From Paracoccaceae bacterium (lineage in GTDB: Bacteria; Pseudomonadota; Alphaproteobacteria; Rhodobacterales; Rhodobacteraceae): a stretch of DNA of 64,000 bases. The position numbers and the translations under genes were made by a program. The stretch is from contig JAUYQR010000008.1 in assembly GCA_030697175.1 (NCBI GenBank), forward strand, positions 1 to 64,000, written 5' to 3'. The notes under the pieces are model-generated. The model worked only from the letters and a program-made list of their open reading frames with translations. It ran no database searches and had not been told where the DNA came from. Positions 27,261 through 35,967 of this stretch are shown here, piece after piece; position 1 is the stretch's first letter, and every line of letters begins with the position of its first letter.

Positions 27261-28493
27261 TCAAAATCGGTTGATGCGGTAGGGATGCAGGTCGACGGGC
27301 GGCCTTGCACCTGTGATGAGGTCGCCCATCAGCCGGGCGGTGGTCGCAGCATAGGTCAGGCCAAGGTGACCGTGGCCGGTGGCGTAGAACAGGCCGCGCG
27401 TCTTTGCCGATGCCGACAGGATCGGCACCGTGTAAGGCAGCGCTGGTCGGTGGCCCATCCATTCGGTGAACGCCTCGCATTGCAGGTTGGGCAGGGCTTC
27501 GCGCGCGCGTTTCACCGTGATCTTGGCGCGCCGGTAGTCCGGCGGCGCGGCAAGGCCTGCCATTTCGACCGTCCCGCCAACCCGGATGCCACCCGCCGTG
27601 GGGGTGACCATGAAGGCCCGGGCGGGCCAGATGATCGAGTGTTTCATCGTGATGCCGGGTGCCATGATCTGGGTGTGATAGCCGCGCTCGGTTTCCAGCG
27701 GGACCGGCTCGCCCAGGGCCTTGGCGAGGGTGGCGCTATGGGCCCCTGCCGCGATGACCACCTCGTCAGCGGCGATACGGCGGCTGTCTTTCAGCACGAC
27801 CTCGCGGATGGTGTCAGAGCGGGTGAAACCAGTGACCTCGCCCCGCTCGATGCGACCGCCCAACGCGGTGAAACGGTCGGCAAGGCCGAGGACAAGGCGG
27901 TAGGGGTCTTTCATCGAGCGGTTCTGCGGGAAGCGCACGGCAAGGCCGATCTTGTCGGAGAGTTCCGGTTCCAGCGCCTTGATCGCCTGCCGGCCGATCA
28001 CCTCGTGGGCAAAGCCGAACCGTTCAAGAAGGGCGATGTGGTCGCGGTCGGCCGCAAACTCGGCCTCGTCTGCGTAAAGCGACAGGCAGCCCTCGTCGGA
28101 TATCTGGTCGTCAAGCCCGGTATCGCGCAACAGCTCCAGCGTGTCGTCAAGCGCGCGGGCACACAATGCAGCCCCCTGCGCCTCAAGCTCGCGCAGTTTC
28201 GCCGGTCGCGAGGCGGCGATGAAACGCAGGAACCACGGCGCGAGCCTTGGCATATAGGACGGGCGCACCCGCACCGGGCTTTCGGGATCCAGCATCCAGC
28301 CGGGGATCTGCCGCCACACCGAAGCGCGCGAGGCTGGCATGAATTCGGTCACGGCAATCGAGGCCAAGTTGCCGAAGGACGCTCCCATGCCGGGACGGTC
28401 ACGGTCCAAAAGCACCACCTGACGCCCGCGCCTTTGCAGATCATGCGCGATGGCGGTGCCGATGATGCCCGCCCCGATGACGACAGTTGTCAT
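27261..28493 (-). CDS. FAD-dependent D-amino-acid (D-hydroxyproline) oxidase/dehydrogenase, DadA-like
   Basis: A 410-residue DAO-family flavoprotein. It starts directly with the dinucleotide-binding fold MTTVVIGAGIIGTAIAHDL and the VLLDRDRPGMGASFGN loop. DEVVIAAGAHSATLAKALG sits in the middle, and GLFYATGHGHLGLTYA (FAD-binding C-terminal motif) is near residue 360. In the hydroxyproline pathway such enzymes oxidise cis-4-hydroxy-D-proline to pyrroline-4-hydroxy-2-carboxylate, passing electrons to the respiratory chain or oxygen. GGAGA upstream supports the ATG at 28493. It lies between the DapA-like gene (22-base gap) and the epimerase in one minus-strand operon. Confidence 0.88.
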   Translation of the reverse strand: MTTVVIGAGIIGTAIAHDLQRRGRQVVLLDRDRPGMGASFGNLASIAVTEFMPASRASVWRQIPGWMLDPESPVRVRPSYMPRLAPWFLRFIAASRPAKLRELEAQGAALCARALDDTLELLRDTGLDDQISDEGCLSLYADEAEFAADRDHIALLERFGFAHEVIGRQAIKALEPELSDKIGLAVRFPQNRSMKDPYRLVLGLADRFTALGGRIERGEVTGFTRSDTIREVVLKDSRRIAADEVVIAAGAHSATLAKALGEPVPLETERGYHTQIMAPGITMKHSIIWPARAFMVTPTAGGIRVGGTVEMAGLAAPPDYRRAKITVKRAREALPNLQCEAFTEWMGHRPALPYTVPILSASAKTRGLFYATGHGHLGLTYAATTARLMGDLITGARPPVDLHPYRINRF

Positions 28494-28515
28494 GGTTTTC
28501 TCCGGGCCCGCCCGA

Positions 28516-29400
28516 CTATTTCCAGTTGATGACGACCTGCATCGCGGCGGCGAATTCGGCCTTCTCGGTGTCGGTCAGCGGGCCGAATGGCATCCTGCAT
28601 TCACCGACTGGCTGGCCCTGAAGGTCGCAGCCGTATTTCAGTTTTTGCACGAATTTGCCGGATTCCAGCACGTTCATCGCAGGCCAGATCGCGGTCATGA
28701 TCGCCTTGGCGCGGGCATGGTCGCCAGCGCGAAACGCGGCGTCCATCTCGCAGACGGGTTTGGCCATGCAGTTCGCGGGGCCGCAGATCCACGAATCCGC
28801 ACCCCAGTGCATGAAATCCCACGCGATGTCGTCGGAACCGGACACTAGCTGGATGCGGCCCGCGTAGCGTGTCGATAGACCGATGGCGCGTTGCAGCACA
28901 CCCGAGGATTCCTTGATCCCGATGATGTGCGGATTGTCGGCCAGCGCGTCCAGCGCCTCGTATCCGATTTCGACGCCGTCCTTGCCGGGATAGGAGTATA
29001 GCACGACGTCCATCTGCGTCGCGTCGATCACCGCGTTGAAATGGCTGATGATTTCAGCTTGCGTCGGCTTGGTGTAGAACGGCACGGCCAAAAGGACGGC
29101 GTTATAGCCCATCGCCTTGGCACGCAGCGTGTTGGCGATCACCCCGGCGGTCGACGGCGCGTTGGTGCCAGCGATCAGGGTTTCGGAGGGCAGCGCGAAA
29201 TCCTTGACGAATTGCAGCACGCTGTCGCGTTCGGCGTCGGTCATCAGATTGTATTCCCCCGACGACCCGCAGGGCACCCAGCCCATCACCCCGGCGGCAC
29301 GCAAGGACGTGAGGTGCCTTTCAAAGGCGACGAAATCGATCTTACCGGTCTCATCGAACGGGGTGACGAGGGCGGGCATGACGCCGGACAATTTGCGCAT
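28516..29400 (-). CDS. DapA-family lyase/deaminase (pyrroline-4-hydroxy-2-carboxylate deaminase candidate)
   Basis: A 294-residue TIM-barrel class I lyase. Lys163 in IIGIKESSG is the Schiff-base lysine, VLYSYPGKDG holds the relay Tyr near residue 134, and VPCGSSGEYN is the substrate carboxylate loop (GTTGE equivalent). DapA-family proteins in hydroxyproline operons deaminate pyrroline-4-hydroxy-2-carboxylate to 2-oxoglutarate semialdehyde. It is the first gene of the operon, divergent from the GntR regulator. The next step, 2-oxoglutarate-semialdehyde dehydrogenase, is not found nearby. Confidence 0.87.
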   Translation of the reverse strand: MRKLSGVMPALVTPFDETGKIDFVAFERHLTSLRAAGVMGWVPCGSSGEYNLMTDAERDSVLQFVKDFALPSETLIAGTNAPSTAGVIANTLRAKAMGYNAVLLAVPFYTKPTQAEIISHFNAVIDATQMDVVLYSYPGKDGVEIGYEALDALADNPHIIGIKESSGVLQRAIGLSTRYAGRIQLVSGSDDIAWDFMHWGADSWICGPANCMAKPVCEMDAAFRAGDHARAKAIMTAIWPAMNVLESGKFVQKLKYGCDLQGQPVGECRMPFGPLTDTEKAEFAAAMQVVINWK

Positions 29401-29457
29401 CTCGGTCCTTTTTCGCTGCCATCGCGCCTGGGCGAACTGGCGATTCTTGTCGGCAGG

Positions 29458-29521
29458 GTGTCGACGAGGTAGTCATGCCGTTTGCGGGATCGCAGGTCAA
29501 CATGTATAATCTGTGTCGACA
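29458..29521. promoter_or_regulatory. Paired GTGTCGAC sites in the hydroxyproline/GntR divergent promoter
   Basis: GTGTCGAC occurs twice, at 29458-29465 and 29513-29520, 55 bp apart. The right copy is embedded in the perfect palindrome TGTCGACA (29514-29521) overlapping the predicted transcription start of the regulator gene. The position in a divergent intergenic region suits operators for the adjacent FCD regulator controlling both the operon and itself. Confidence 0.5.
29482..29510 (+). promoter_or_regulatory. Sigma-70-like promoter of the GntR regulator
   Basis: A perfect -10 hexamer TATAAT at 29505-29510 with a 17-base spacer to TTGCGG at 29482-29487. Transcription would begin near 29517, inside the TGTCGACA palindrome, about 45 bases before the GTG start. 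Confidence 0.6.
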
Positions 29522-29560
29522 AAATGCGCCACCAAATGAAAATGCCGGGGATCAGAGACC

Positions 29561-30298
29561 GTGACCGAAGAACCAGAAGCCAGACGAGCCAAGGGTATGG
29601 GCGTCCGTTACGCCTATGAAACCATCCGCGACGAGATACTCGAACTGACGCTTGAACCGGGCCAGCTTCTGGACGAAACCTCGCTGGCCGAGCGGTTTGG
29701 AATGTCACGCTCGCCGGTGCGTGAGGCGCTGATCCGGCTGGCGGGCGAAGAAATGGTCGTGACGCTGGCCAACCGGTCGACCATCGTCGCGCCAATCGAC
29801 GTGCAGACCTTTCCCAAATACGTCGAGGCGCTGGATATCGCGCAGCGGATGAACACCCGGCTTGCCGCCGAACTGCGCACCGACGCCGATCTGCTGGCCA
29901 TTGCGGCGCGGCAGCGCGGGTTCGTGGCGGCTGTCGGGTCTGGTCGGCATCTAGCAATGTCCGAAGCGAACAAGGCGTTTCACATGGCCATCGCCACGGC
30001 GGGCAGAAACCCCTACCTCGCATCCTTTTACGAACGGTTGCTCAATCAGGGGCGACGGATGCTGCACCTGCATTTCCGCTATCTGGAAGCCGGCAACGAA
30101 GGCCACCTTCTGACCGACGAACATGACGAGATGCTGGCGGCGATCCGCGACCGGGATGTGGAGCGCGCCGATACGCTGGCGCATCTGCACACCCGCCAGT
30201 TTCGCGACAATTTCGTCACCTTCATGACCCACGGCTATCTGACGGATGCGCGTCTGGTGGCAATCGGCCAGCCGTCCGCCACGCCACCCTCGGTCTAG
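29561..30298 (+). CDS. GntR-family transcriptional regulator, FCD subfamily
   Basis: A 245-residue protein with an N-terminal winged helix (YAYETIRDEILELTLEPGQ; LAERFGMSRSPVREALIRL at about residues 46-64) and an all-helical FCD ligand domain. The FCD metal/ligand histidines appear in NKAFHMAIATAGRN and the following EHDEMLAAIRDRD and LHTRQF segments. It is divergent from the hydroxyproline operon and is its probable repressor or sensor. The start is GTG 29561; weak Shine-Dalgarno. Confidence 0.9.
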   Translation: MTEEPEARRAKGMGVRYAYETIRDEILELTLEPGQLLDETSLAERFGMSRSPVREALIRLAGEEMVVTLANRSTIVAPIDVQTFPKYVEALDIAQRMNTRLAAELRTDADLLAIAARQRGFVAAVGSGRHLAMSEANKAFHMAIATAGRNPYLASFYERLLNQGRRMLHLHFRYLEAGNEGHLLTDEHDEMLAAIRDRDVERADTLAHLHTRQFRDNFVTFMTHGYLTDARLVAIGQPSATPPSV

Positions 30299-30390
30299 GC
30301 CGGCCAGGCTGGTCGCGGGGCGATTTCCTTTTCCTTTGACGATCCGCCGACCTATCTTCGCCAAGGGTCGGTGCAGGATGACATGGTTCG

Positions 30391-32151
30391 ATGATCCCAC
30401 TTGGTGAACCTTCAACCCGACGGACGGGCGTTGCACGGTCGCGCCGGGCGCTCGGCCGAGTGCGCGCCGCTTGTGTTGCGGGTCTGTTGGCGGCGCTGGG
30501 TGGCGGCGTTGCGGCACCCCCGGCAGCGGCGGGCGATGTGCTTTTGACCTTCGACACCGAGTTCGAGAATGACGCGGAAGCGATCGTCGAGCTTGGCCTG
30601 ACGGTCGACGCGACCTATTTCTGGACCGGCAGCTACGCCCGCCAACACCCGCAGCTATTGCAGCGGCTGGCGTCGCAGGGGCACACGATCGGCGCGCACA
30701 GCTTCTTTCATGACGATCTGACCCTGCTTGATCCCGAACAGCTTCGGGCCGACATCGACCTGAACAAGGCGGCGGTCGAGTCGATTTCCGGAGTTCCGGT
30801 AACGGCATTCCGAGCCCCGTTCCTGAAGTTCAACGATGCGGTCATGGCCGAAGTGCAACGGCAGGGTTTTCTGATCGACAGTTCGGAGGAAGCCGCATGG
30901 CCGCGCAATCCGAGGCTGCCGGTCCTCGGCGTTTCGGTGTTCGAAAACCTGCTCGTCTCGGACTTTGACATCTTTGACGGGCTGGGGCTGGACGATGCAA
31001 CCGCGCTGGATTTCCTGATCCGCGCCTATGCAGAACATGACAAGAGAGGACAACCCTTCGTGATGCTCTTGCATCCGCGCATCATTGCCCGCCATGCCAG
31101 CGTGATCCGCGATTTCATTGCGCATGTCGAAACCGGCGGGGGGCGGTTCCTGACCTTTGCCGACTACATCGACACGGTCACAAGGTCGCTCGGGGCAAGA
31201 CAGACCGGGATCTGGGCAGAGGTGGGGCCGAGCTTCGATGTGGCCGCGGTGCTTGCCCAAGCCAAGGCCCGTGCGGCGACGGATGTCTATCTGAGCCTGC
31301 CACACCTTCTTGATCTGCCGCAGGGGCCAACGCTGGCCGCCTTGGCGGTGCGCAAGGTGCAGGCGCAGGGTATTCGGCTGCACCTGGCCTTTCCGGTCAT
31401 GCACAATCCCGAACTTGCCGCTGCCAGGCCCGGCACGCGGATGGACGATGACTGGGGCAGACCGAGCCGGGACTGGATCTCGCCCTCGCACCCCCAGGCG
31501 CGAGCGCTGCTGATCGCGCGGGCACACGACCTTGTGGCGTCGCTTGGCGTTGATGGCGTGCTGCTTTGCGGGCTTGGCTATCCTGGGCTCGCATGGGATT
31601 TTTCGCCCGCCGCCCGGCAACATTTCACGGCGCAGAGCGCGGTCAGCGAGGTGGCGCCGGGGGATATCCTCCTTCTGCACTATCTGCCCTGGACCCAGTG
31701 GCGGTCGCGCGAAACTGCGCTTCTGGTGGCCGAAATCGCCGCCGCCGCACGCAGCTCCAAGGCCGAAGTCACGATCAGCGTTTCGCTGCCTGCAGCGGCT
31801 GCCACCGATTTCCGGATGCAGGAACTTACCGGGCAGGATTTCCGGCGGATCGGGGGCGTGGTCGATGCGATCATCCTGTCGCGGTCGCTGGCCACCGACC
31901 GGGACGGGGCGTCGCTGGCCCGAGGCCTGCTTGCGACGCGCGCGCAGGCCGGAGCGGTTGCGATCCTGTCCGAGGTGGATGTGGCGGACGACGCGGGCAT
32001 CAACCTTGCGGATTACCTTGCAGGCAGCGCCCAGCCGACGTTGCCGACCCTGCTTGCGCTGAGTTCCGGGTCTGTGGCCGATCTCCGTGCACGCCACACG
32101 CACGGGAACCTGACAATCTGGCCCGCCCTCACGCTGCCGCTTGATCCTTGA
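30391..32151 (+). CDS. Secreted two-domain protein: polysaccharide deacetylase plus TIM-barrel glycosidase-like domain (PgaB-like)
   Basis: A 586-residue exported protein with a long basic leader and hydrophobic core ending APPAAAG near residue 48. The N-terminal NodB/CE4 domain has motif 1 DVLLTFDTEFEND (residues 49-61), motif 2 HTIGAHSFFHDDL (98-110, the H-S-x-x-H metal site), motif 3 FRAPF (140-144) and motif 5 LLHP (226-229). The C-terminal half, from about residue 270, repeats strand/helix units such as IRLHLAFPVMHNPELA, RDWISPSHPQARALL and GVDGVLLCGLGYPG. This resembles the glycoside-hydrolase-like TIM barrel of PgaB/HmsF. It would act on an N-acetylated exopolysaccharide in the periplasm or at the surface. 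It has no partner polysaccharide synthase nearby. Confidence 0.82.
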   Translation: MIPLGEPSTRRTGVARSRRALGRVRAACVAGLLAALGGGVAAPPAAAGDVLLTFDTEFENDAEAIVELGLTVDATYFWTGSYARQHPQLLQRLASQGHTIGAHSFFHDDLTLLDPEQLRADIDLNKAAVESISGVPVTAFRAPFLKFNDAVMAEVQRQGFLIDSSEEAAWPRNPRLPVLGVSVFENLLVSDFDIFDGLGLDDATALDFLIRAYAEHDKRGQPFVMLLHPRIIARHASVIRDFIAHVETGGGRFLTFADYIDTVTRSLGARQTGIWAEVGPSFDVAAVLAQAKARAATDVYLSLPHLLDLPQGPTLAALAVRKVQAQGIRLHLAFPVMHNPELAAARPGTRMDDDWGRPSRDWISPSHPQARALLIARAHDLVASLGVDGVLLCGLGYPGLAWDFSPAARQHFTAQSAVSEVAPGDILLLHYLPWTQWRSRETALLVAEIAAAARSSKAEVTISVSLPAAAATDFRMQELTGQDFRRIGGVVDAIILSRSLATDRDGASLARGLLATRAQAGAVAILSEVDVADDAGINLADYLAGSAQPTLPTLLALSSGSVADLRARHTHGNLTIWPALTLPLDP

Positions 32152-32282
32152 CGGCAACGGCGGCGGATTTCGTCGTTGCGGGACCGTTGGTGATCTTGGA
32201 ATATGCCGTCAGGGATGCCACGCACGGCGGCAGACGATAGCACGGTATCGAGTTGGCGTTTTCGGACCTAACCGACAATGAG

Positions 32283-32762
32283 ATGAGCCGGAACATCATG
32301 GCAGTGCTGCCGACAGACCTTGTCGACTTCATCCAAAGCGGGGTCAGCATAATCGTGGCCGTCGTTGGTGCCGATGGCCGGGCGCAAACCGGCAGGGCGC
32401 TTGCTGCGCGGGTCGTGGCACCAGACAGCATCCGGCTGCTTTACCCGGCCGAGGGCAACGCGGCGCTGGGGGCAAGCGCACAGGCGAAAGGACGGATCGC
32501 CGTCACGTTCAGTGCCCCGCTTTCGCACCGGACCATCCAGATCAAGGGGGTCTGCGGGACCGCGGTGGTAGCGGCCGAGGATTGCGACGCCGCAGCCCGC
32601 CAGTCGGCGGCGTTCGGCGGCGTCCTGTCGGGGCTGGGCTATACCCCGGCCTTCGTTTCGGCGATCTGCGCCTATCGCTCGTCTGATATGCGTGCGCTGG
32701 TGTTTTCGATCGAAGCGGCCTTCGAGCAGACGCCGGGGCCGGGTGCGGGGCGCGCGCTGTGA
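32283..32762 (+). CDS. Pyridoxamine 5'-phosphate oxidase-like flavin-binding split barrel protein
   Basis: A 159-residue protein: LPTDLVDFIQSGVSIIVAVVGADGRAQ at the start, RLLYPAEGNAALGASAQAKGRIAVTFSAP in the middle, then a C-terminal SDMRALVFSIEAAFEQTPGPGAG resembling the W/E-QTPGPGAG tail of FMN-binding split-barrel proteins. It probably binds FMN, F420 or heme; the reaction is unknown. Its stop overlaps the GTG start of the next gene, itself a split-barrel fusion, so the two are translationally coupled. The start could be 32283 or an in-frame TTG at 32253; neither has a strong ribosome site. Confidence 0.75.
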   Translation: MSRNIMAVLPTDLVDFIQSGVSIIVAVVGADGRAQTGRALAARVVAPDSIRLLYPAEGNAALGASAQAKGRIAVTFSAPLSHRTIQIKGVCGTAVVAAEDCDAAARQSAAFGGVLSGLGYTPAFVSAICAYRSSDMRALVFSIEAAFEQTPGPGAGRAL

Positions 32763-34153
32763 CCGGGGCAGGGGGCGCAATTCCGGCGGACGCGGGCGCT
32801 GCCGTCAGCCTTGACGCGATCCGCGACTGTTTCGAGGGCGTGGTGCCCGCAACGCTGGCGACAGTCGATCCGGCGGGTGTGCCGAATGTGTCGTTCATCA
32901 GCCAGGTGCATTACGTTGATCCAGGCCGGGTTGCGCTGAGCTATCAGTTCTTCAACAAGACGCGCCGCAACATCCTGTCGACCCGCGCCGCGTCGGTCGA
33001 GGTGATAGATCCGCTGACGATGGCCTGTTACCAGCTGGACCTCGATTTCGAGACCACCGAAGCTGAAGGCCCGGTGTTCGAGATGATGAAGGCGCGGCTG
33101 TCCGGGATCGCGTCGCATACCGGAATGGAAGGGGTGTTCCGGCTGATGGGCGCCGACGTGTTCCGGGTGAGCGCCATCCGACGGGCGTTGGAACCACGCT
33201 TTGCGCGGCCGGTCTCGTCGGTAGCGGCCTTGCCGGCGCTGCGCCGGATTCTGGCCGACATGGCGCGCGCAACCGTGCTGGGCGAACTTTACGACCGGAC
33301 GCTGGACGCCATCGCGCGCCACCTCGGGGTGACCAACCTGATGATCCTTGTCCCCGACGAGACGCGCGGCGCGCTGGATGCGGTGGCGACATGGGGCTAC
33401 GCCGTTTCGGGCATCGGGTCGGAGGTCAGGCTGGGCGACGGCGTGATCGGGGTGGCGGCACGCGAAAGGGTGGCGATCCGCATCGACCACATGTCGACCG
33501 ACTATCTCTATGGCAGCGCGGTCCGCGACCGGCTGCGCGCCGAAGCCACGCCGGACAGCGTTGAGGCGTTTGGTGGACAAGGGGTCGCGTTTCCGGGCCT
33601 GCCGCGTCCGGAAAGCCAGATTGCCCTGCCGATGCTGTGGCAGGGTCATCTGACCGGGGTGCTGTTCGCCGAAAGCCCGATGCCGATGCGGTTCCTGCAT
33701 GAAGAGGAAGATACGCTTGCCTGTATCGCGGCGGCGCTTGCAACCCACGCCGCCGCCCTGACCGCCGCCCTGTCCACCGCCGACGACGAGGCGGAGGCAA
33801 TGGCCGCGCCTGCCGGTGCCGCTTCCTATGACACGACGGTGCCGCTGCGCCACTTCAAGGCAGACGACAGCGTGTTCGCGGGCGGCGAGTATGTCATCAA
33901 GGGCGTGGCGGGGGCGATCTTGTGGAAACTGGTGCGGGCCTATGTGGCGACGGGCTGCTGCGAGTTTACCAACCGCGAACTGCGCCTGTCGCCCGAGTTG
34001 CGATTGCCGACCCATGCGGAAAATCTGGAAGCGCGGCTGGTCTTGCTGGAACGGCGGCTGCGCGAAAAACAAGTGCCAATCCAGATGGAAAAGGTCGGGC
34101 GCGGCCGGTTCAGGCTGGTGGTGCGGGCGGCGCTGACCTTGCAAGAGCAATGA
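32759..34153 (+). CDS. Fusion of split-barrel (PNPOx-like), GAF and C-terminal winged-helix-like domains
   Basis: A 464-residue protein. Residues about 15-150 form a PNPOx-like barrel (VVPATLATVDPAGVPNVSFI; RVALSYQFFNKTRRNIL). About 165-340 is a GAF domain (LGELYDRTLDAIARHLGVTN; IALPMLWQGHLTGVLFAES). About 360-464 is a basic tail (DDSVFAGGEYVIKGVAGAIL; REKQVPIQMEKVGRGRFRLV) that looks like an OmpR-type winged helix. It is probably a redox- or flavin-responsive regulator. The GTG start overlaps the preceding split-barrel gene by four bases. The combination of an enzyme-like sensor with GAF and a DNA-binding-like tail is unusual. The tail assignment is inference. Confidence 0.7.
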   Translation: MTGAGGAIPADAGAAVSLDAIRDCFEGVVPATLATVDPAGVPNVSFISQVHYVDPGRVALSYQFFNKTRRNILSTRAASVEVIDPLTMACYQLDLDFETTEAEGPVFEMMKARLSGIASHTGMEGVFRLMGADVFRVSAIRRALEPRFARPVSSVAALPALRRILADMARATVLGELYDRTLDAIARHLGVTNLMILVPDETRGALDAVATWGYAVSGIGSEVRLGDGVIGVAARERVAIRIDHMSTDYLYGSAVRDRLRAEATPDSVEAFGGQGVAFPGLPRPESQIALPMLWQGHLTGVLFAESPMPMRFLHEEEDTLACIAAALATHAAALTAALSTADDEAEAMAAPAGAASYDTTVPLRHFKADDSVFAGGEYVIKGVAGAILWKLVRAYVATGCCEFTNRELRLSPELRLPTHAENLEARLVLLERRLREKQVPIQMEKVGRGRFRLVVRAALTLQEQ

Positions 34154-34467
34154 CCGCAGTCCGTTTAGCAATTATTTAAGGTTTCCGGAAGGAACACTTA
34201 GCGAGCCCTCCGCCCTTTCGCACAGTAGATCTGCACCCGTTCGCAAGAACAGCGATGCGGATGGCTGATGCCGATCCCATCCCGACCACCGACGCCCGCC
34301 TGATCGCAGGGCAAGGCAAACCGTTACCCGGCGCCCCAGCGGCTTCGGGGCCGGCAGGGGCATGGCTGTTCTTCGTGCCCGACAGGCGGTCAGGCAAGAC
34401 CGCCGCACAGCCTGCTTGCCGGCGCAAGATGCCCGGCCGCACATCATTGGAAAGAAGGAACAGGACG
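34154..34467. other. Leader region upstream of the FAD oxidase
   Basis: About 310 bases. It begins with an AT-rich stretch (GCAATTATTTAAGG) followed by the palindrome TTCCGGAA, a reasonable promoter/operator location. The oxidase frame is open upstream to 34255, but the protein it would add has no family character, and AAGAAGGAA sits just before ATG 34468. I take the stretch as untranslated. Confidence 0.45.
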
Positions 34468-35871
34468 ATGACTATTGAACAGCTTTGCAGTCAGCTTGGC
34501 GGCCAGATCGTGGCTGTGGGCGAGGCGGGTTTTGCCGCTGCGCGCGAGGGGTTGGTCTGGAACGACCGCAAGCCGGAGACGACCCCTCGCGTGATCGTAA
34601 AGGCGCGGTCGACAGCGGATGTGCAGGCAGCCGTGCGCTATGCCGCGGCGAACGGGCTGCGTGTGTCAGCGCGGTCGGGCGGGCACAACTGGTCTGGGGT
34701 CGCATTGCAGGACGGCGTCGCGATCGACCTTGGCGCGCTGGACCGGATCCGGATCGACCGCTTCGGTCGCATGGCCGAGGTCGGACCGGCGGCAAGGAAT
34801 CTGGATCTGGCCAAGGCCTTGACGGCCGAAGGGCTGGCATTTCCGGTAGGCCATTGCGGGGATGTCGCAATGGGTGGCTATCTCCTGGGTGGCGGGTTTG
34901 GCTGGAATGAAGGGACCTGGGGCCTGGCCTGTCATCTGATCGACCGGGCAGAGGTTGTGCTGGCCGACGGCCGTATCGTCACGGTGAGCGAAACCGAACA
35001 CGCCGATATCTTCTGGGCGCTGCGGGGGGCGGGGCCGCTGTTTTTCGGGATCGTCACGCGCTACTGGCTTCGCCTGATGCCGCTGCCGCCAGCGATGGCG
35101 GTTGCGACCTGGACCTATCCGCTGGCCCGTGTCGCGGATGTGACCGCCGCGATGAAACGGCTGGCGGACAGGCTTCCGGCCTTTGCCGAGCTTTCGGTTT
35201 CGCTTGCCGCAGCGCCACCGGCAGCGGGCTTGGGTGACGCAAGGTTTGCGACCCTGGTGCTGACCGTCTATGGCGGCTCGATGACCGAGGTTGCGGCGGT
35301 TGCGGCCAACGCGGGCCATCTGCTGCCTGACGCGGCAGTCGCGGCAACGCCGCTGACCCAGTTTGATTTCGCAACCCTTTACGGGATCGTTGACCAGAGC
35401 TTTCCGGACGGCGCGCGCTACGGCGTGGACTGCCTGTGGGGCGAGGATGCCGATGCCACCCTTGACGGTCTTGCCCGCATGGTCGCACAGGCCCCGTCGC
35501 TGCGATCAAACGCGATCGGCGTGATCTACGGGCAGAACTCTCACCTGCGCCGCGGGCTTGCAGATGCGGCACTGTCGGTCGTGGGGTCGGTGTGCGGCAT
35601 CGTGCATGGCACTTGGGCTGATGCTGCCGAGGATGCCGCCAACCTTGCGTGGTTGCGCAACGGCATGGATGCCTTGGACCCGGTCACGACAGGCCGCTAT
35701 GTCGGACATGCGGATCTGGCGCGGGAGGGTCGGATCAAGGATTGCTTCAGCGCGGCGGCGCGGACCCGGATCGCGACCCTGGCGGCGACATATGATCCGA
35801 AGGGGGTCTTTGCCGGCCGCAGGATGTGCGATGCGGACGCCACCCCCATGATTGCGGTTGCCGCCGCATAG
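34468..35871 (+). CDS. FAD-linked oxidase of the berberine-bridge-enzyme (BBE) type
   Basis: A 467-residue flavoprotein of the VAO/PCMH family. Positions consistent with bicovalent FAD attachment are His73 in SARSGGHNWSG and Cys130 in GHCGDVAMGGYLLGGGFG. The BBE C-terminus is present (DPKGVFAGRRMC). Related enzymes oxidise sugars, alcohols or secondary metabolites with oxygen. No signal peptide, so cytosolic. The start is set by AAGAAGGAA ending nine bases upstream. Standing alone between unrelated genes; substrate unknown. Confidence 0.87.
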   Translation: MTIEQLCSQLGGQIVAVGEAGFAAAREGLVWNDRKPETTPRVIVKARSTADVQAAVRYAAANGLRVSARSGGHNWSGVALQDGVAIDLGALDRIRIDRFGRMAEVGPAARNLDLAKALTAEGLAFPVGHCGDVAMGGYLLGGGFGWNEGTWGLACHLIDRAEVVLADGRIVTVSETEHADIFWALRGAGPLFFGIVTRYWLRLMPLPPAMAVATWTYPLARVADVTAAMKRLADRLPAFAELSVSLAAAPPAAGLGDARFATLVLTVYGGSMTEVAAVAANAGHLLPDAAVAATPLTQFDFATLYGIVDQSFPDGARYGVDCLWGEDADATLDGLARMVAQAPSLRSNAIGVIYGQNSHLRRGLADAALSVVGSVCGIVHGTWADAAEDAANLAWLRNGMDALDPVTTGRYVGHADLAREGRIKDCFSAAARTRIATLAATYDPKGVFAGRRMCDADATPMIAVAAA

Positions 35872-35927
35872 ATCGCACGCGGCCAGTGTCCAGGGCCGCT
35901 GGCTCTCGGTTCGGGGGCGGCTTGTGG

Positions 35928-35950
35928 CCCGCACGGAAGACGCGTGCGGG
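35928..35950. terminator. Bidirectional terminator-like hairpin
   Basis: CCCGCACG (35928-35935) pairs exactly with CGTGCGGG (35943-35950) around a 7-base loop. It sits between the convergent oxidase and GIY-YIG-like genes. There is no T-run, so the terminator call rests on position and stem. Confidence 0.45.
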
Positions 35951-35967
35951 TCTCCGGTCCGGTCCGG

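Noticed and set aside
34255-34467. N-terminal extension of the FAD oxidase to 34255
   Set aside because: The added 71 residues have no flavoprotein or signal-peptide character, and a strong ribosome site precedes ATG 34468.
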